From NCBI RefSeq assembly GCF_003952485.1, contig NZ_CP034447.1:6462501-6526500 (forward strand): a stretch of 64,000 bases of DNA, given 5' to 3'. This document shows, in pieces, positions 17,001 to 24,144 of this stretch (position 1 is its first letter; every line of letters begins with the position of its first letter). A program made the position numbers and the translations under genes. Below the pieces are notes generated by a model that was given only the letters and a program-made list of their open reading frames with translations, did no database searches and had not been told where the DNA came from. This DNA is from Mesorhizobium sp. M1E.F.Ca.ET.045.02.1.1 (GTDB lineage: Bacteria > Pseudomonadota > Alphaproteobacteria > Rhizobiales > Rhizobiaceae).

Positions 17001-17642
17001 ATGGCATTGCTGAACCAGTCTGTTGCAACATATGGCCAAATTTCAAAGCTGTTAGAGGCGCTGAGACAAGGGCAAGCTCCCGACAAATTTACCCGACAAT
17101 TCTTGAAGGATAAGGGCTTTACCTCTTCAAATCATCACGCCTTTATCCCGCTACTGAAGGGCCTGGGGTTTCTCAATGCAGAAGGGACACCGACGCAGAG
17201 GTACAAGGATTTTCTGGACTCAACGAAATGGAAGCAAGTTGTCGCAGAGGCCATAAAGGAAGCCTACAGCGACATTTTCATCTTAAAGGCCAAGCCTACC
17301 AAGGCTGACAAGAATATGATCGCTGGAAAGTACAAGAGTGCCTACAATCTTTCCGAGCAGATGGCAGAACGTTCCGCATCGACGTTCCTTGCGCTTTTGG
17401 ACCTAGCCGACGAACACATGCTGTATGGCGGTTCTGCGCCGGCAGTGGCAGCAAACTTTGCTCCCGCGAAAGAACCGGAGCATGCTGAGGTCTCGTCGGT
17501 TCAAGTCAACACAAAAACCGCCGGTAAGCCGTCGTCAATGGGAGGCCTTCACTACAACATCCAGATTCACCTCCCAGCCACTAAAGACGTTGAGGTTTAC
17601 AATGCGATCTTCAAGTCAGTGAAGGAGCACCTCATTGACTAA
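17001..17642 (+). CDS. DUF5343 domain protein
   Basis: A 213-residue protein beginning MALLNQSVATYGQISKLLEA. The layout fits the DUF5343 family: an N-terminal winged-helix-like region (FTRQFLKDKGFTSSNHHAFI then PLLKGLGFLNAEGTPTQRYK), a helical middle, a linker, and a C-terminal strand-rich piece (LHYNIQIHLPATKDVEVYNA). Function is unknown; the N-terminal half suggests DNA or protein recognition. The start is chosen by AGGGGAG at 16986-16992. Its stop overlaps the start of the next gene by 8 bases, so the two proteins are almost certainly made together. GC is low compared with the core genes. Confidence 0.75.
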   Translation: MALLNQSVATYGQISKLLEALRQGQAPDKFTRQFLKDKGFTSSNHHAFIPLLKGLGFLNAEGTPTQRYKDFLDSTKWKQVVAEAIKEAYSDIFILKAKPTKADKNMIAGKYKSAYNLSEQMAERSASTFLALLDLADEHMLYGGSAPAVAANFAPAKEPEHAEVSSVQVNTKTAGKPSSMGGLHYNIQIHLPATKDVEVYNAIFKSVKEHLID

Positions 17643-18228
17643 GCCAAGCAAGGACTTTCGCGACTTCGTTTTCAGGGGACTCCTTCTGGAGTCTGAAGCA
17701 GATATATTTCGAAAAGCGGGCATCAATGTTGGAGTCGATGTTAGTCAATCCGAAGAAAGCCTGCTATTGGAGGCGTTAGCGCCGTTCGGTGTCCAGCGCC
17801 GTAATCAGGCATTGGAGATGTCGAGGCTTTACGCGGTGCTTCACGCCTTTGAAAACGAAGTTCGTTCCCTGATTCGAGACACCCTCGTCGAGAAAGTAGG
17901 CCCGACTTGGTGGGACACTGCATCGGTGCCTGTTGCAGTTAAAAAAATAGCCGACTCCCGCAAGAAAGCCGCCGAAAAGGATTCTTGGTTAGAGGGCGCA
18001 AAAGATGATCAACTTGAGTTTGTCGACTTTGGCGATTTAGCGGCTGTCATCATTCAGAACTGGGATTTTTTCAAAGATATAATGCCAACTCAGGAATGGA
18101 TTAAACAGCGTATGACGGAGTTGGAGAAGGCTAGAAATTTTGTGGCGCACAACCGAATGCTTCTGCCATCTGAATTTCAGAGAATGTACATGTACATTTC
18201 CGACTGGAACAAAGCGGTCGGTCTCTAA
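17635..18228 (+). CDS. Swt1-type HEPN domain protein, candidate RNase effector
   Basis: A 197-residue protein with an all-helical C-terminal domain matching the Swt1/HEPN group. The catalytic HEPN motif R-x4-H is present in ARNFVAHNR, about 30 residues from the end. HEPN proteins are often metal-independent RNases in toxin-antitoxin and abortive-infection systems. The start is TTG 17635 with GAAGGAG (17621-17627) upstream, overlapping the DUF5343 stop by 8 bases. A trailing SDWNKAVGL ends the protein. I infer an anti-phage or toxin-like role from the pairing and the mobile location; this is not shown by sequence alone. Confidence 0.75.
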   Translation: MTKPSKDFRDFVFRGLLLESEADIFRKAGINVGVDVSQSEESLLLEALAPFGVQRRNQALEMSRLYAVLHAFENEVRSLIRDTLVEKVGPTWWDTASVPVAVKKIADSRKKAAEKDSWLEGAKDDQLEFVDFGDLAAVIIQNWDFFKDIMPTQEWIKQRMTELEKARNFVAHNRMLLPSEFQRMYMYISDWNKAVGL

Positions 18229-18354
18229 GGAACGCCGAGACGTGACGGAGAACCCCTCCGCCGTGCACCGTTGAATTCTAGTCGCTTTTGACGCGACTAA
18301 CCGAAATCCACCAACCATCTGCTGCGAATTCAACGCCGGTTCAGCTGATTTAGC

Positions 18355-18420
18355 GCCTGTGTAATTGCGATGGACGTCAACGCGTCTTCTGTACCCGGTT
18401 CTAGATCGGCTTCGCCGGAA
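18355..18420 (-). pseudogene. Decayed copy of the RHH-like gene fragment
   Basis: Read on the minus strand this gives DLEPGTEDALTSIAI, closely matching DLESRTEDALTSIAT of the RHH-like protein at 15763-15978. The DNA segment GATGGACGTCAACGCGTCTTC is shared by both places apart from ends. The copy has no start or stop of its own and looks like a leftover of duplication or recombination. Confidence 0.5.
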
Positions 18421-18463
18421 GCGGTCCGCCAGTGCGGACCGCGCAACTCGACCCCGGTGAGTT

Positions 18464-18835
18464 TCAATTGCAGAAAGTGGAATTGCCGACCTGTTGGCAA
18501 GTCGTGCCGTCGCTGAAAAACGTTGAATTGCCTATACGCTGCGAAGTCGTACCATCGCTATAGAACGTTGAATTGCCAACGCGGTTCGAAGTCGTGCCGT
18601 CGCTATAGAACGTTGAATTGCCAACGCGGTTCGAAGTCGTGCCGTCGCTATAGAACGTTGAATTGCCAACGCGGTTCGAAGTCGTGCCGTCGCTGAAAAA
18701 TGTCGTATTGCCAACGCGGTTCGCACTTAGCCCATTAGAGCAGTAGACAGAATTTCCGATCGCATTGCACGTTTGCGCGAACGCAGGCGCGCCGATCAAC
18801 GTGGATGCACAAAGACCGATTAACAATGCTCGCAT
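18464..18835 (-). CDS. Secreted repeat protein with 15-residue tandem repeats
   Basis: A 123-residue protein with a clear signal peptide (MRALLIGLCASTLIGAPAFA, cleaved before QTC). The rest is about seven copies of a 15-residue unit of the form SNRVGNSTFYSDGTT, the outer copies more diverged and carrying the only Cys residues (TCNAIG, VYCSNG, TTCQQVG, FCN). The central three units are nearly identical at DNA level. It is probably an exported beta-strand repeat protein; a surface role is likely, function unknown. It is divergent from the lipoprotein operon. Confidence 0.75.
   Translation of the reverse strand: MRALLIGLCASTLIGAPAFAQTCNAIGNSVYCSNGLSANRVGNTTFFSDGTTSNRVGNSTFYSDGTTSNRVGNSTFYSDGTTSNRVGNSTFYSDGTTSQRIGNSTFFSDGTTCQQVGNSTFCN
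18470..18730. repeat. 45-bp tandem repeat inside the secreted protein gene
   Basis: Units such as GAATTGCCAACGCGGTTCG recur every 45 bases; three central copies are virtually identical and flanking ones diverged. The period is a multiple of three, so copy-number change would alter protein length without frameshift. Confidence 0.8.
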
Positions 18836-18975
18836 AGTTCCCTCCCTAAAAAACCCGGGCCAACTCTATATCATGGTCGCAACGGTATTCAATCCGAAGC
18901 ATGCCAATCCAACAACGGATTCGACAACAAAGTGAAGAAAGCGCATTATAGCGTTCGGTGTCGGGGGATGCTTCC

Positions 18976-19314
18976 ATGAAATGGCGTTTGTATTTTGGCG
19001 CGATAACTGCGGCTTTCGCTTCCGGCTGTGCTGCCGACTATTTGAACAATTACAACACGATGACGCTTGCGTCAGGCGATGCGAACAACACCAATTCGCT
19101 GATGCAAACCGTCGATCCATTCAATCCGAATAGCAACAACACGCATATCGAGGGTGATGGGCAACGCAGCGTCGCCGTGATTCAGCAATACAAATCGCCC
19201 GCTTCTGGCGGAGGCGGCTATTCCGGCAACTGCCCGACCGATAGCAGCGTAGCGGCGGACGGCTCAAATTGCGGCAAGCGGTCCGCTGAAAGCCGTCCAG
19301 GCGGTGCGTTGTGA
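18976..19314 (+). CDS. Small lipoprotein of unknown function
   Basis: A 112-residue product with a lipoprotein signal: basic start MKWRLYF, hydrophobic AITAAFA, then the lipobox ASGC at residues ~13-16. The mature part is rich in Asn, Ser and Gly (NNYNTMTLASGDANNTNSLM; DPFNPNSNNTHIEGDGQRS) and ends in a Gly-rich, Cys-containing tail. It is probably anchored to the outer or inner membrane. GTG 18958 is also in frame, but the signal starts at ATG 18976. It ends in a 4-base overlap (GTGA) with the nuclease gene. Confidence 0.7.
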   Translation: MKWRLYFGAITAAFASGCAADYLNNYNTMTLASGDANNTNSLMQTVDPFNPNSNNTHIEGDGQRSVAVIQQYKSPASGGGGYSGNCPTDSSVAADGSNCGKRSAESRPGGAL

Positions 19315-20168
19315 TCGGCATCGACAGATCGCGCTACGACAACCGCTCTGATCAATGGCGGCGGTACGCTGGCGGGAAACGCTCACGCGCCGGACGATGG
19401 GCGAGCGTGCCGCTCTGTCTCGTGCTCGTGACGGTAGCCGCGGCTTCTGCCTTGGTGACGCAATTTGTCATCCACAACAGCGGATCGCTGCCGGAAATCA
19501 ATCTGCAGAACGTCATCAAGCCGAAGCCTGTAGCTGTTGACGGCGTTGCCTCCGTCATCGATGGCGACACCATTGAAATCCACGGTCAACGCGTCCGCTT
19601 CAACGGGATCGACGCACCAGAAAGCCGCCAGTATTGCGACGACGCAAAAGGCTTCGAATACCCCTGCGGCCGGCGCTCTGCCGAGGCTCTGGACGCCTTC
19701 CTAGCAGCCTCCAAGCCGGTCCACTGCGCGTTCGTCACATGGGATCGCTACGGACGCTTCGTCGGCGATTGCGTGCGGGCTGATGGCGCCAGCGTAGCCG
19801 CATGGATGGTCGAACACGGGCAAGCGCTCGACTGGCCGAAATACAGCAATGGTGCCTATGCGGTGCAACAGGCGAAAGCCGAAGCGTCAAAGGTTGGTCT
19901 GTGGGTAGGATCGTTTCAGACGCCTTGGGATTGGCGAGCGCAACACAGCGATGACGTACAAGCGCCTTCAACACCCCTATTCGCGTTCGGCAGCGGCAAT
20001 GCTGCCTGCAATATCAAAGGCAACATCTCGGCAGATGGCGAGCGCATCTATCACGTGCCGGGACAGAAATATTACAACGCAACCGTCATCAACCAAGCCA
20101 AAGGCGAACGCTGGTTCTGCTCGGAAGCGGAAGCCGTTGCGGCTGGCTGGAGGCGGTCAAGAAGATAG
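19311..20168 (+). CDS. Membrane-anchored thermonuclease (SNase-like) family protein
   Basis: A 285-residue protein: a cytoplasmic basic N-terminus, one membrane helix (~residues 30-52), a staphylococcal-nuclease-like domain (VIDGDTIEIHGQRVRFNGID, APESRQYC, WDRYGRFVGDC, then KVGLWVG), and a C-terminal Cys-containing module (ACNIKGNIS ... ERWFCSEAEAVAAGWRRS) often found attached to such nucleases. The nuclease core keeps Asp, Arg and Glu positions. It should act in the periplasm on DNA or RNA. GTG start overlaps the lipoprotein stop by 4 bases. The linked genes are also envelope-directed. Confidence 0.8.
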   Translation: MIGIDRSRYDNRSDQWRRYAGGKRSRAGRWASVPLCLVLVTVAAASALVTQFVIHNSGSLPEINLQNVIKPKPVAVDGVASVIDGDTIEIHGQRVRFNGIDAPESRQYCDDAKGFEYPCGRRSAEALDAFLAASKPVHCAFVTWDRYGRFVGDCVRADGASVAAWMVEHGQALDWPKYSNGAYAVQQAKAEASKVGLWVGSFQTPWDWRAQHSDDVQAPSTPLFAFGSGNAACNIKGNISADGERIYHVPGQKYYNATVINQAKGERWFCSEAEAVAAGWRRSRR

Positions 20169-20172
20169 TCGA

Positions 20173-20796
20173 ATGGCAGAAGGCGAAAATATGGGTGGCG
20201 TCAAGGTCGCGTTCTTGGAAGCGATCGCAGCAGTTATCCCCGTAACGTTGGTTTATTTTAGCGGTTGGGCATATCTGTCATCGTATGTAGGCGAGTTCGG
20301 CATTGACGCGACCCAGTTGGAGGTGAGCTTTCCCACTGTTTTGGTCTATGCCTTTCACCCTTTGCAGTCCTGGCCTGTGATCCTGTTCGTTCTCATTGCG
20401 GCCCTTGTTGCAATCGCTGCATTCAAGCTGGGCGTTCGGAACCAAGCGTTCTGGTGGTCATCCATTAGTATCAGCCTTGTACTGGCCCTAATCGTGATTT
20501 CCTACGCTGCCAAAAATTCTGCGGCTGAAATGGTTGAAAACGTGTGGCGGGGTCAAAAGATTCAATCCTTCGCAAACGTGAATTCTGCAGATCAGGAGTA
20601 CACGCGCTGCGCGAATGAATTAAGGCTGCGCCAGATCATAGGGCTGCCAACTCGACTATTCTTGCTTTGCCGCAGCGCGAAAACGCCATGTGACCGGGGC
20701 GTAATGTACGCAATCGGTGACGATGGACGCATCATTTACACCGCCAACGAAATTCGGAGCGATATCCGTGTTCGCCAAATCTGTGAAAATAAGTAG
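20173..20796 (+). CDS. Hypothetical membrane protein
   Basis: A 207-residue protein starting MAEGENMGGVKVAFLEAIAA, 4 bases after the nuclease stop. About three membrane helices lie in the first 130 residues (VIPVTLVYFSGWAYL; SWPVILFVLIAALVAIAAF; ISISLVLALIVISYA). The last ~80 residues contain three Cys and form a soluble domain. No family recognised. Position in a four-gene coupled string suggests it works with the nuclease and lipoprotein. Confidence 0.65.
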   Translation: MAEGENMGGVKVAFLEAIAAVIPVTLVYFSGWAYLSSYVGEFGIDATQLEVSFPTVLVYAFHPLQSWPVILFVLIAALVAIAAFKLGVRNQAFWWSSISISLVLALIVISYAAKNSAAEMVENVWRGQKIQSFANVNSADQEYTRCANELRLRQIIGLPTRLFLLCRSAKTPCDRGVMYAIGDDGRIIYTANEIRSDIRVRQICENK

Positions 20797-21319
20797 TCTC
20801 ACCTCACTCCTTTTAGTCGCAACGGTTGCTGTTGCAGAAGAACCCGTCCAAGTCGCACAGAAAACGGTAACAAAGATTGTCGCTGGCGATGGACCGTTTG
20901 AGATAAAGGGCGAAGCAGCTCTTTTCGGATACGTCACCGCAATCAAGGGGCCTACGGCAACCTTTCAACCCTGCTCCGGTGAAAAGTTCGATGTAGACAT
21001 CAGCGAACTCAAACGCACCAAACTCAATTGCGGCTCAGAGCCGCCTCCCGATCAGGCACCGCTAGGCGTTAGCTGCAAGAATGCCGACGAATTATGGGGC
21101 GCGTTCGCTCCAGTTCTGGCTCAGGAGAAAAGCACCGTTGGCTCGACCTATGTTGCGGCTCAAAATCAGGTGCAACCATCTGATTCCGTAAAGGCGGCGC
21201 TAGCTGACATCCGGCAAATCCGGAACTGCAATCAGTCAGTTGTGGGTGTCGACAGCCACGGGACAACTGTCATGCAAATTGTGCCAGCAAGTGAAAAGCT
21301 GGATGTGCAAGCCCAATAG
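20768..21319 (+). CDS. Hypothetical secreted protein
   Basis: A 183-residue product read from GTG 20768, with GGAG (20756-20759) in place and a typical signal peptide (VFAKSVKISSLTSLLLVATV, cleaved after AVAEE region). The mature part has Cys residues in FQPCSGEKF, LNCGSEP, VSCKNADE and RNCNQS, which could form two disulfides. It overlaps the preceding gene by 29 bases. No family recognised; probably periplasmic. Confidence 0.65.
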   Translation: MFAKSVKISSLTSLLLVATVAVAEEPVQVAQKTVTKIVAGDGPFEIKGEAALFGYVTAIKGPTATFQPCSGEKFDVDISELKRTKLNCGSEPPPDQAPLGVSCKNADELWGAFAPVLAQEKSTVGSTYVAAQNQVQPSDSVKAALADIRQIRNCNQSVVGVDSHGTTVMQIVPASEKLDVQAQ

Positions 21320-21336
21320 CGGAGGGCCGCTCCGCC
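21319..21336 (+). terminator. Possible hairpin terminator after the envelope operon
   Basis: GCGGAG and CTCCGC form a 6-bp stem with a 5-base loop directly after the stop codon, followed by CCTTCAAG. No T-run, so weak. Confidence 0.35.
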
Positions 21337-21416
21337 CTTCAAGTCTCTCAAAAGGCCCGGAACCCAAGGGGCTTGACGATCCGAGATAGCTACAACCAAC
21401 TAGATTGACCAACCAA

Positions 21417-21872
21417 TCAGGCGCGCCACCGCTCAATAATCTGGCGCAGCATGCGGAATTCAAGCGGGTGTGCGTCGCGCGCTCGGTTGGCGAACATGCC
21501 GATTTCGTCCGGCTCGTGCCGCCGCAAGCCGATTGCTGTCAGCGCGCCCTTGTGGATTTCATCAAACATCATCGAACCCGATATCATCCGCAGCAGTTTG
21601 AGTTCGCGCGTTTTGGGCGATGATCGCGGGTATTGATCGCGAATGAACGCTTTGACTTGCAGCAAGCCGAGAGCGTCCAGATACAGCCTATCGCGGTTCC
21701 TGTTCCAATGGGTCCGCTCGTCGGTCACGTCGAGCCGATGCACACGGGTTGCTTGCGGTGATGGCTTAGGGCGCCTTTCGATGGTCAGGACACGGCCGTT
21801 GACGACATCGAATTGCAGCTTCAACGGAGCGACGTAGAACAGCCCGAAGGTGTCGGTCAGATCGTCGGTCAT
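21417..21872 (-). CDS. Hypothetical protein, last gene of a five-gene operon
   Basis: A 151-residue protein (MTDDLTDTFGLFYVAPLKLQ) with mixed alpha/beta character and a basic C-terminal half (DQYPRSSPKTRELKLLRMIS). No family recognised. It starts 4 bases inside the end of the upstream gene. It is the promoter-distal member of a minus-strand set running 23588 to 21417. Confidence 0.6.
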   Translation of the reverse strand: MTDDLTDTFGLFYVAPLKLQFDVVNGRVLTIERRPKPSPQATRVHRLDVTDERTHWNRNRDRLYLDALGLLQVKAFIRDQYPRSSPKTRELKLLRMISGSMMFDEIHKGALTAIGLRRHEPDEIGMFANRARDAHPLEFRMLRQIIERWRA

Positions 21873-22186
21873 GGCGTTGCCATCCTCTGGTATAGTTCGC
21901 GAAGCTGATCAACGGTCATGTTTGCGCTGATCATTGGCGGTTCGCCCCATATCAGCCTTGCGATGGCGGCTGGTGGCGTTGGCACCCAAATGCCATCTAG
22001 AATGGCTTCAAAAAGCGCTGCCTTTGTCGGGAACTGTGCAGCCCATTTCTTGTATGATGCGCTATAGGCGTCCCATTCGGCTCGCTGGACAGCATTCAAG
22101 CGGTCCAGGCTCGGCAGGCCATGCAATTGCCGCAAGCGCGCCTCGAGAGCTGCGATGCGCTGTCGTTCAGGGTTGCGGCGCGCCAT
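21869..22186 (-). CDS. Hypothetical protein
   Basis: A 105-residue protein. The N-terminus is strongly basic and helical (MARRNPERQRIAALEARLRQ), which could bind DNA or RNA or form a coiled coil. The rest (DAYSASYKKWAAQFPTKAAL) is helical with many aromatic residues. It overlaps the gene upstream by 20 bases and the gene downstream by 4. No family recognised. Confidence 0.6.
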   Translation of the reverse strand: MARRNPERQRIAALEARLRQLHGLPSLDRLNAVQRAEWDAYSASYKKWAAQFPTKAALFEAILDGIWVPTPPAAIARLIWGEPPMISANMTVDQLRELYQRMATP

Positions 22187-22595
22187 TGATCAAGCGTTCC
22201 AATTCAGCAAGACGAGCTTGCAATTCTTCGATGGTGTCAACGTCCGCCAATTTGCCAATTGCATCAGCGGCAAGCTTGAATTCGCTCATGCTGATGTCTC
22301 CGTTGCGGAAGGCTTCGCGCAGATCGTCCGGCGTGGCGTCTTCGAATTCCAGCGTTCGACCATCCTTCGGCAGCACATGCTTTAGCACGAGCTCGATTGC
22401 CCATTGCTGGCCCTTGTCGAGCGCATCTTTCAGCTTGTTGATCGCGTCCGGTCCAAGCGCCTTTACTTGCTGGAGTAGCTCGCGGTTGACGCGACCCTTC
22501 GCACCCACTGGCCGGCCTTTTGATCGTCCAATGGCAAACCGGCCGCGTTGATCGCGATCCGATAAAAAATGGATCTTTTCGTTATCAGCCTGCAT
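22167..22595 (-). CDS. Hypothetical helical protein with DUF5681-like N-terminus
   Basis: A 142-residue protein. The start region (RDQRGRFAIGRSKGRPVGAK) resembles the 'GRF-x-x-G-N-x-G-R-P' leader of DUF5681-type proteins, which are often found in phages and islands next to DNA-handling genes. The rest is helical and acidic (LRQAFRNGDI-type, KLADVDTIEELQARLAELER), ending in a predicted coiled coil. A small-terminase-like role is possible but not shown. Confidence 0.6.
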   Translation of the reverse strand: MQADNEKIHFLSDRDQRGRFAIGRSKGRPVGAKGRVNRELLQQVKALGPDAINKLKDALDKGQQWAIELVLKHVLPKDGRTLEFEDATPDDLREAFRNGDISMSEFKLAADAIGKLADVDTIEELQARLAELERLINGAPQP

Positions 22596-22599
22596 CTGC

Positions 22600-22839
22600 T
22601 CAAATCCTGATGCAACGTGCGCCCTGCTGCTCGATCCACTTTGCGAGTTGATCAGTCAGCAGAAAGCGGTTGCGGCCGTTGCCCTTGAAGCTCTCGGGAA
22701 AGCCGCGTGTTTTTCTCCAGAATGAGACCAGCGCGAACGATGGTTGACCAAGTGCCAAGCGGGCTTGGTTCGCCTCAACGGTCGCATCTGATGGCAAATA
22801 GATGATGCGCGGTAAGTTGCGGATTCCGGTCATGATCAC
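22600..22839 (-). CDS. Small AlpA/HTH-like DNA-binding protein
   Basis: A 79-residue protein. The segment SFWRKTRGFPESFKGNGRNR followed by FLLTDQLAKWIEQQ looks like the winged helix-turn-helix of AlpA/excisionase proteins, where the first helix reads the site and the Trp-rich second part packs behind. The start is probably ATG 22839, overlapping the upstream stop by 4 bases; ATG 22833 is possible. It may regulate its own operon or help excision. Confidence 0.55.
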   Translation of the reverse strand: MIMTGIRNLPRIIYLPSDATVEANQARLALGQPSFALVSFWRKTRGFPESFKGNGRNRFLLTDQLAKWIEQQGARCIRI

Positions 22840-23588
22840 GCAGCCAACAGCGAGAATGCCTGTTCACGGGGGACGTCCGCCACGCCAGCAATGAAATCGA
22901 CGGCACCACGAAGCGTGATCTCGACCATTTCAACTTCGGCGCAGGCCGCTTCGTGCTGCACGATCGCTTGCGCCACCAGACGGTCAAGGGCCGGCCGATC
23001 AGGGCCGCTAAGCAGCGGCTGTGCAGCCGTCGCCTTGGCATTCGTCTGCGGTGCATAGGCATCGGCCAGGGCGGCTCGAATAGCTACCTCCTCGACGCGA
23101 GGGCGAAGCGATGCCGGCAACCCTGTCAGCGAGTAAGCCGCCAAAGCCGCAGCCGCGAAGTCCGGGTGTTCGAGCACAGCTATTGCCGCATCACCCGGCT
23201 TGGAGGTGCGCAAAAAGGTTCGTATCTCGCCTGCCAACGCAGGATCAACGTTGCGTTTGCTTGCCCAAGTTGTGCGGAATTGATCGTTGCCGGACTTTCC
23301 GTCGATGCCTGCCTTTTGCAACTCGGTGAACGACCGAGATACCGCGCTGATGTTCTTCGGTGCGTTCTCGCGCACGCCTACCTTGTTGAAGGTCGCAAGC
23401 ATGCGTTCGGTGCTCAATGCGAAGTTTGCCGCATTGGTGTGCAGCGCGTCGGTCAACTTCCCAAATTTTGCGGATGTCAGAAGCTGCGAGGGGGTGACTA
23501 GTTGGACCGTTGGCCCGTTTGACCATGTGGACGTGCAAATCCTGTGGCCGTTTGCGTCGGTAATGTGGGTATTGGTGAGCTTGTCCAT
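22836..23588 (-). CDS. Hypothetical protein, first gene of a five-gene operon
   Basis: A 250-residue mostly helical protein (MDKLTNTHITDANGHRICTS at the start; Ala-rich C-terminal half with GSPGDAAIAVLEHP-like and VAIRAALADAY stretches). No family recognised. It lies just left of the AT-rich, repeat-containing region (23589-24144) that follows the primase-helicase gene, so its promoter should be inside that region. Confidence 0.6.
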   Translation of the reverse strand: MDKLTNTHITDANGHRICTSTWSNGPTVQLVTPSQLLTSAKFGKLTDALHTNAANFALSTERMLATFNKVGVRENAPKNISAVSRSFTELQKAGIDGKSGNDQFRTTWASKRNVDPALAGEIRTFLRTSKPGDAAIAVLEHPDFAAAALAAYSLTGLPASLRPRVEEVAIRAALADAYAPQTNAKATAAQPLLSGPDRPALDRLVAQAIVQHEAACAEVEMVEITLRGAVDFIAGVADVPREQAFSLLAA

Positions 23589-24144
23589 CGTCTTCGCCGA
23601 TCCATAGATTGATAACGTTGACGAGATACTTTAGGCATTCGCCCATCCAGTCAAGTATATTTTTGATAGTTGTTCACAGTTTACTTTTACTTAATTCACT
23701 CCTTGTTGTGTATCGACAACTAAAACTGCAATTAACACATCAATAACCGCAGCAAAACTACCGACATCGGCTTTGCGTTACGTGTCACAAGGCTATCCGC
23801 AAAGCCCTCGTTGATTAGCGGAAACGCTTAGTGCAACCGGACCGTTGACGATTACGGCAACGAATTCAACTACTTGGATCGCAACAAAGACGGAACGGAC
23901 AACCGCCGCCCGGTTGGAGCGCTTCAACAACCGCTGTCCCACCTAACACAGATGTCCTACTGCGTCCCCACTAGGGCCGGAACAGCAAGCCGTTGATTTT
24001 CTTGGCCTTGTCCCACTGTCCCACTTGTCCCACTTAGTTGTAAAACTGATAGAGATATTGTTGAAAGGCGTTCAACAGCGTGTAGGCGCAAGAGGGTAAT
24101 ATAGGCCGTCCCGGTGGACATTGTAGGACAGTGAGACACAACGG
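23589..24144. other. AT-rich non-coding region with iteron-like repeats, possible replication origin
   Basis: No gene is seen in these 556 bases. The left part (23650-23760) is the most AT-rich stretch of the element and contains TTGTTCACA, two mismatches from a DnaA box. The right part carries GTCCCAC four times (23936-23942, 24010-24016, 24018-24024, 24027-24033), the last three at 8-9 base spacing. A region of this kind beside a primase-helicase gene is a candidate replication origin. Confidence 0.5.
24010..24033 (+). repeat. Iteron-like direct repeats (GTCCCAC x3)
   Basis: GTCCCAC at 24010-24016, 24018-24024 and 24027-24033, each followed by T; a fourth copy lies at 23936-23942. Confidence 0.7.

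Noticed and set aside
18470..18730. Regular 45-bp repeats considered as a CRISPR array
   Set aside because: Units are directly adjacent without unique spacers, have a period divisible by three, and encode a clear 15-residue protein repeat behind a signal peptide.
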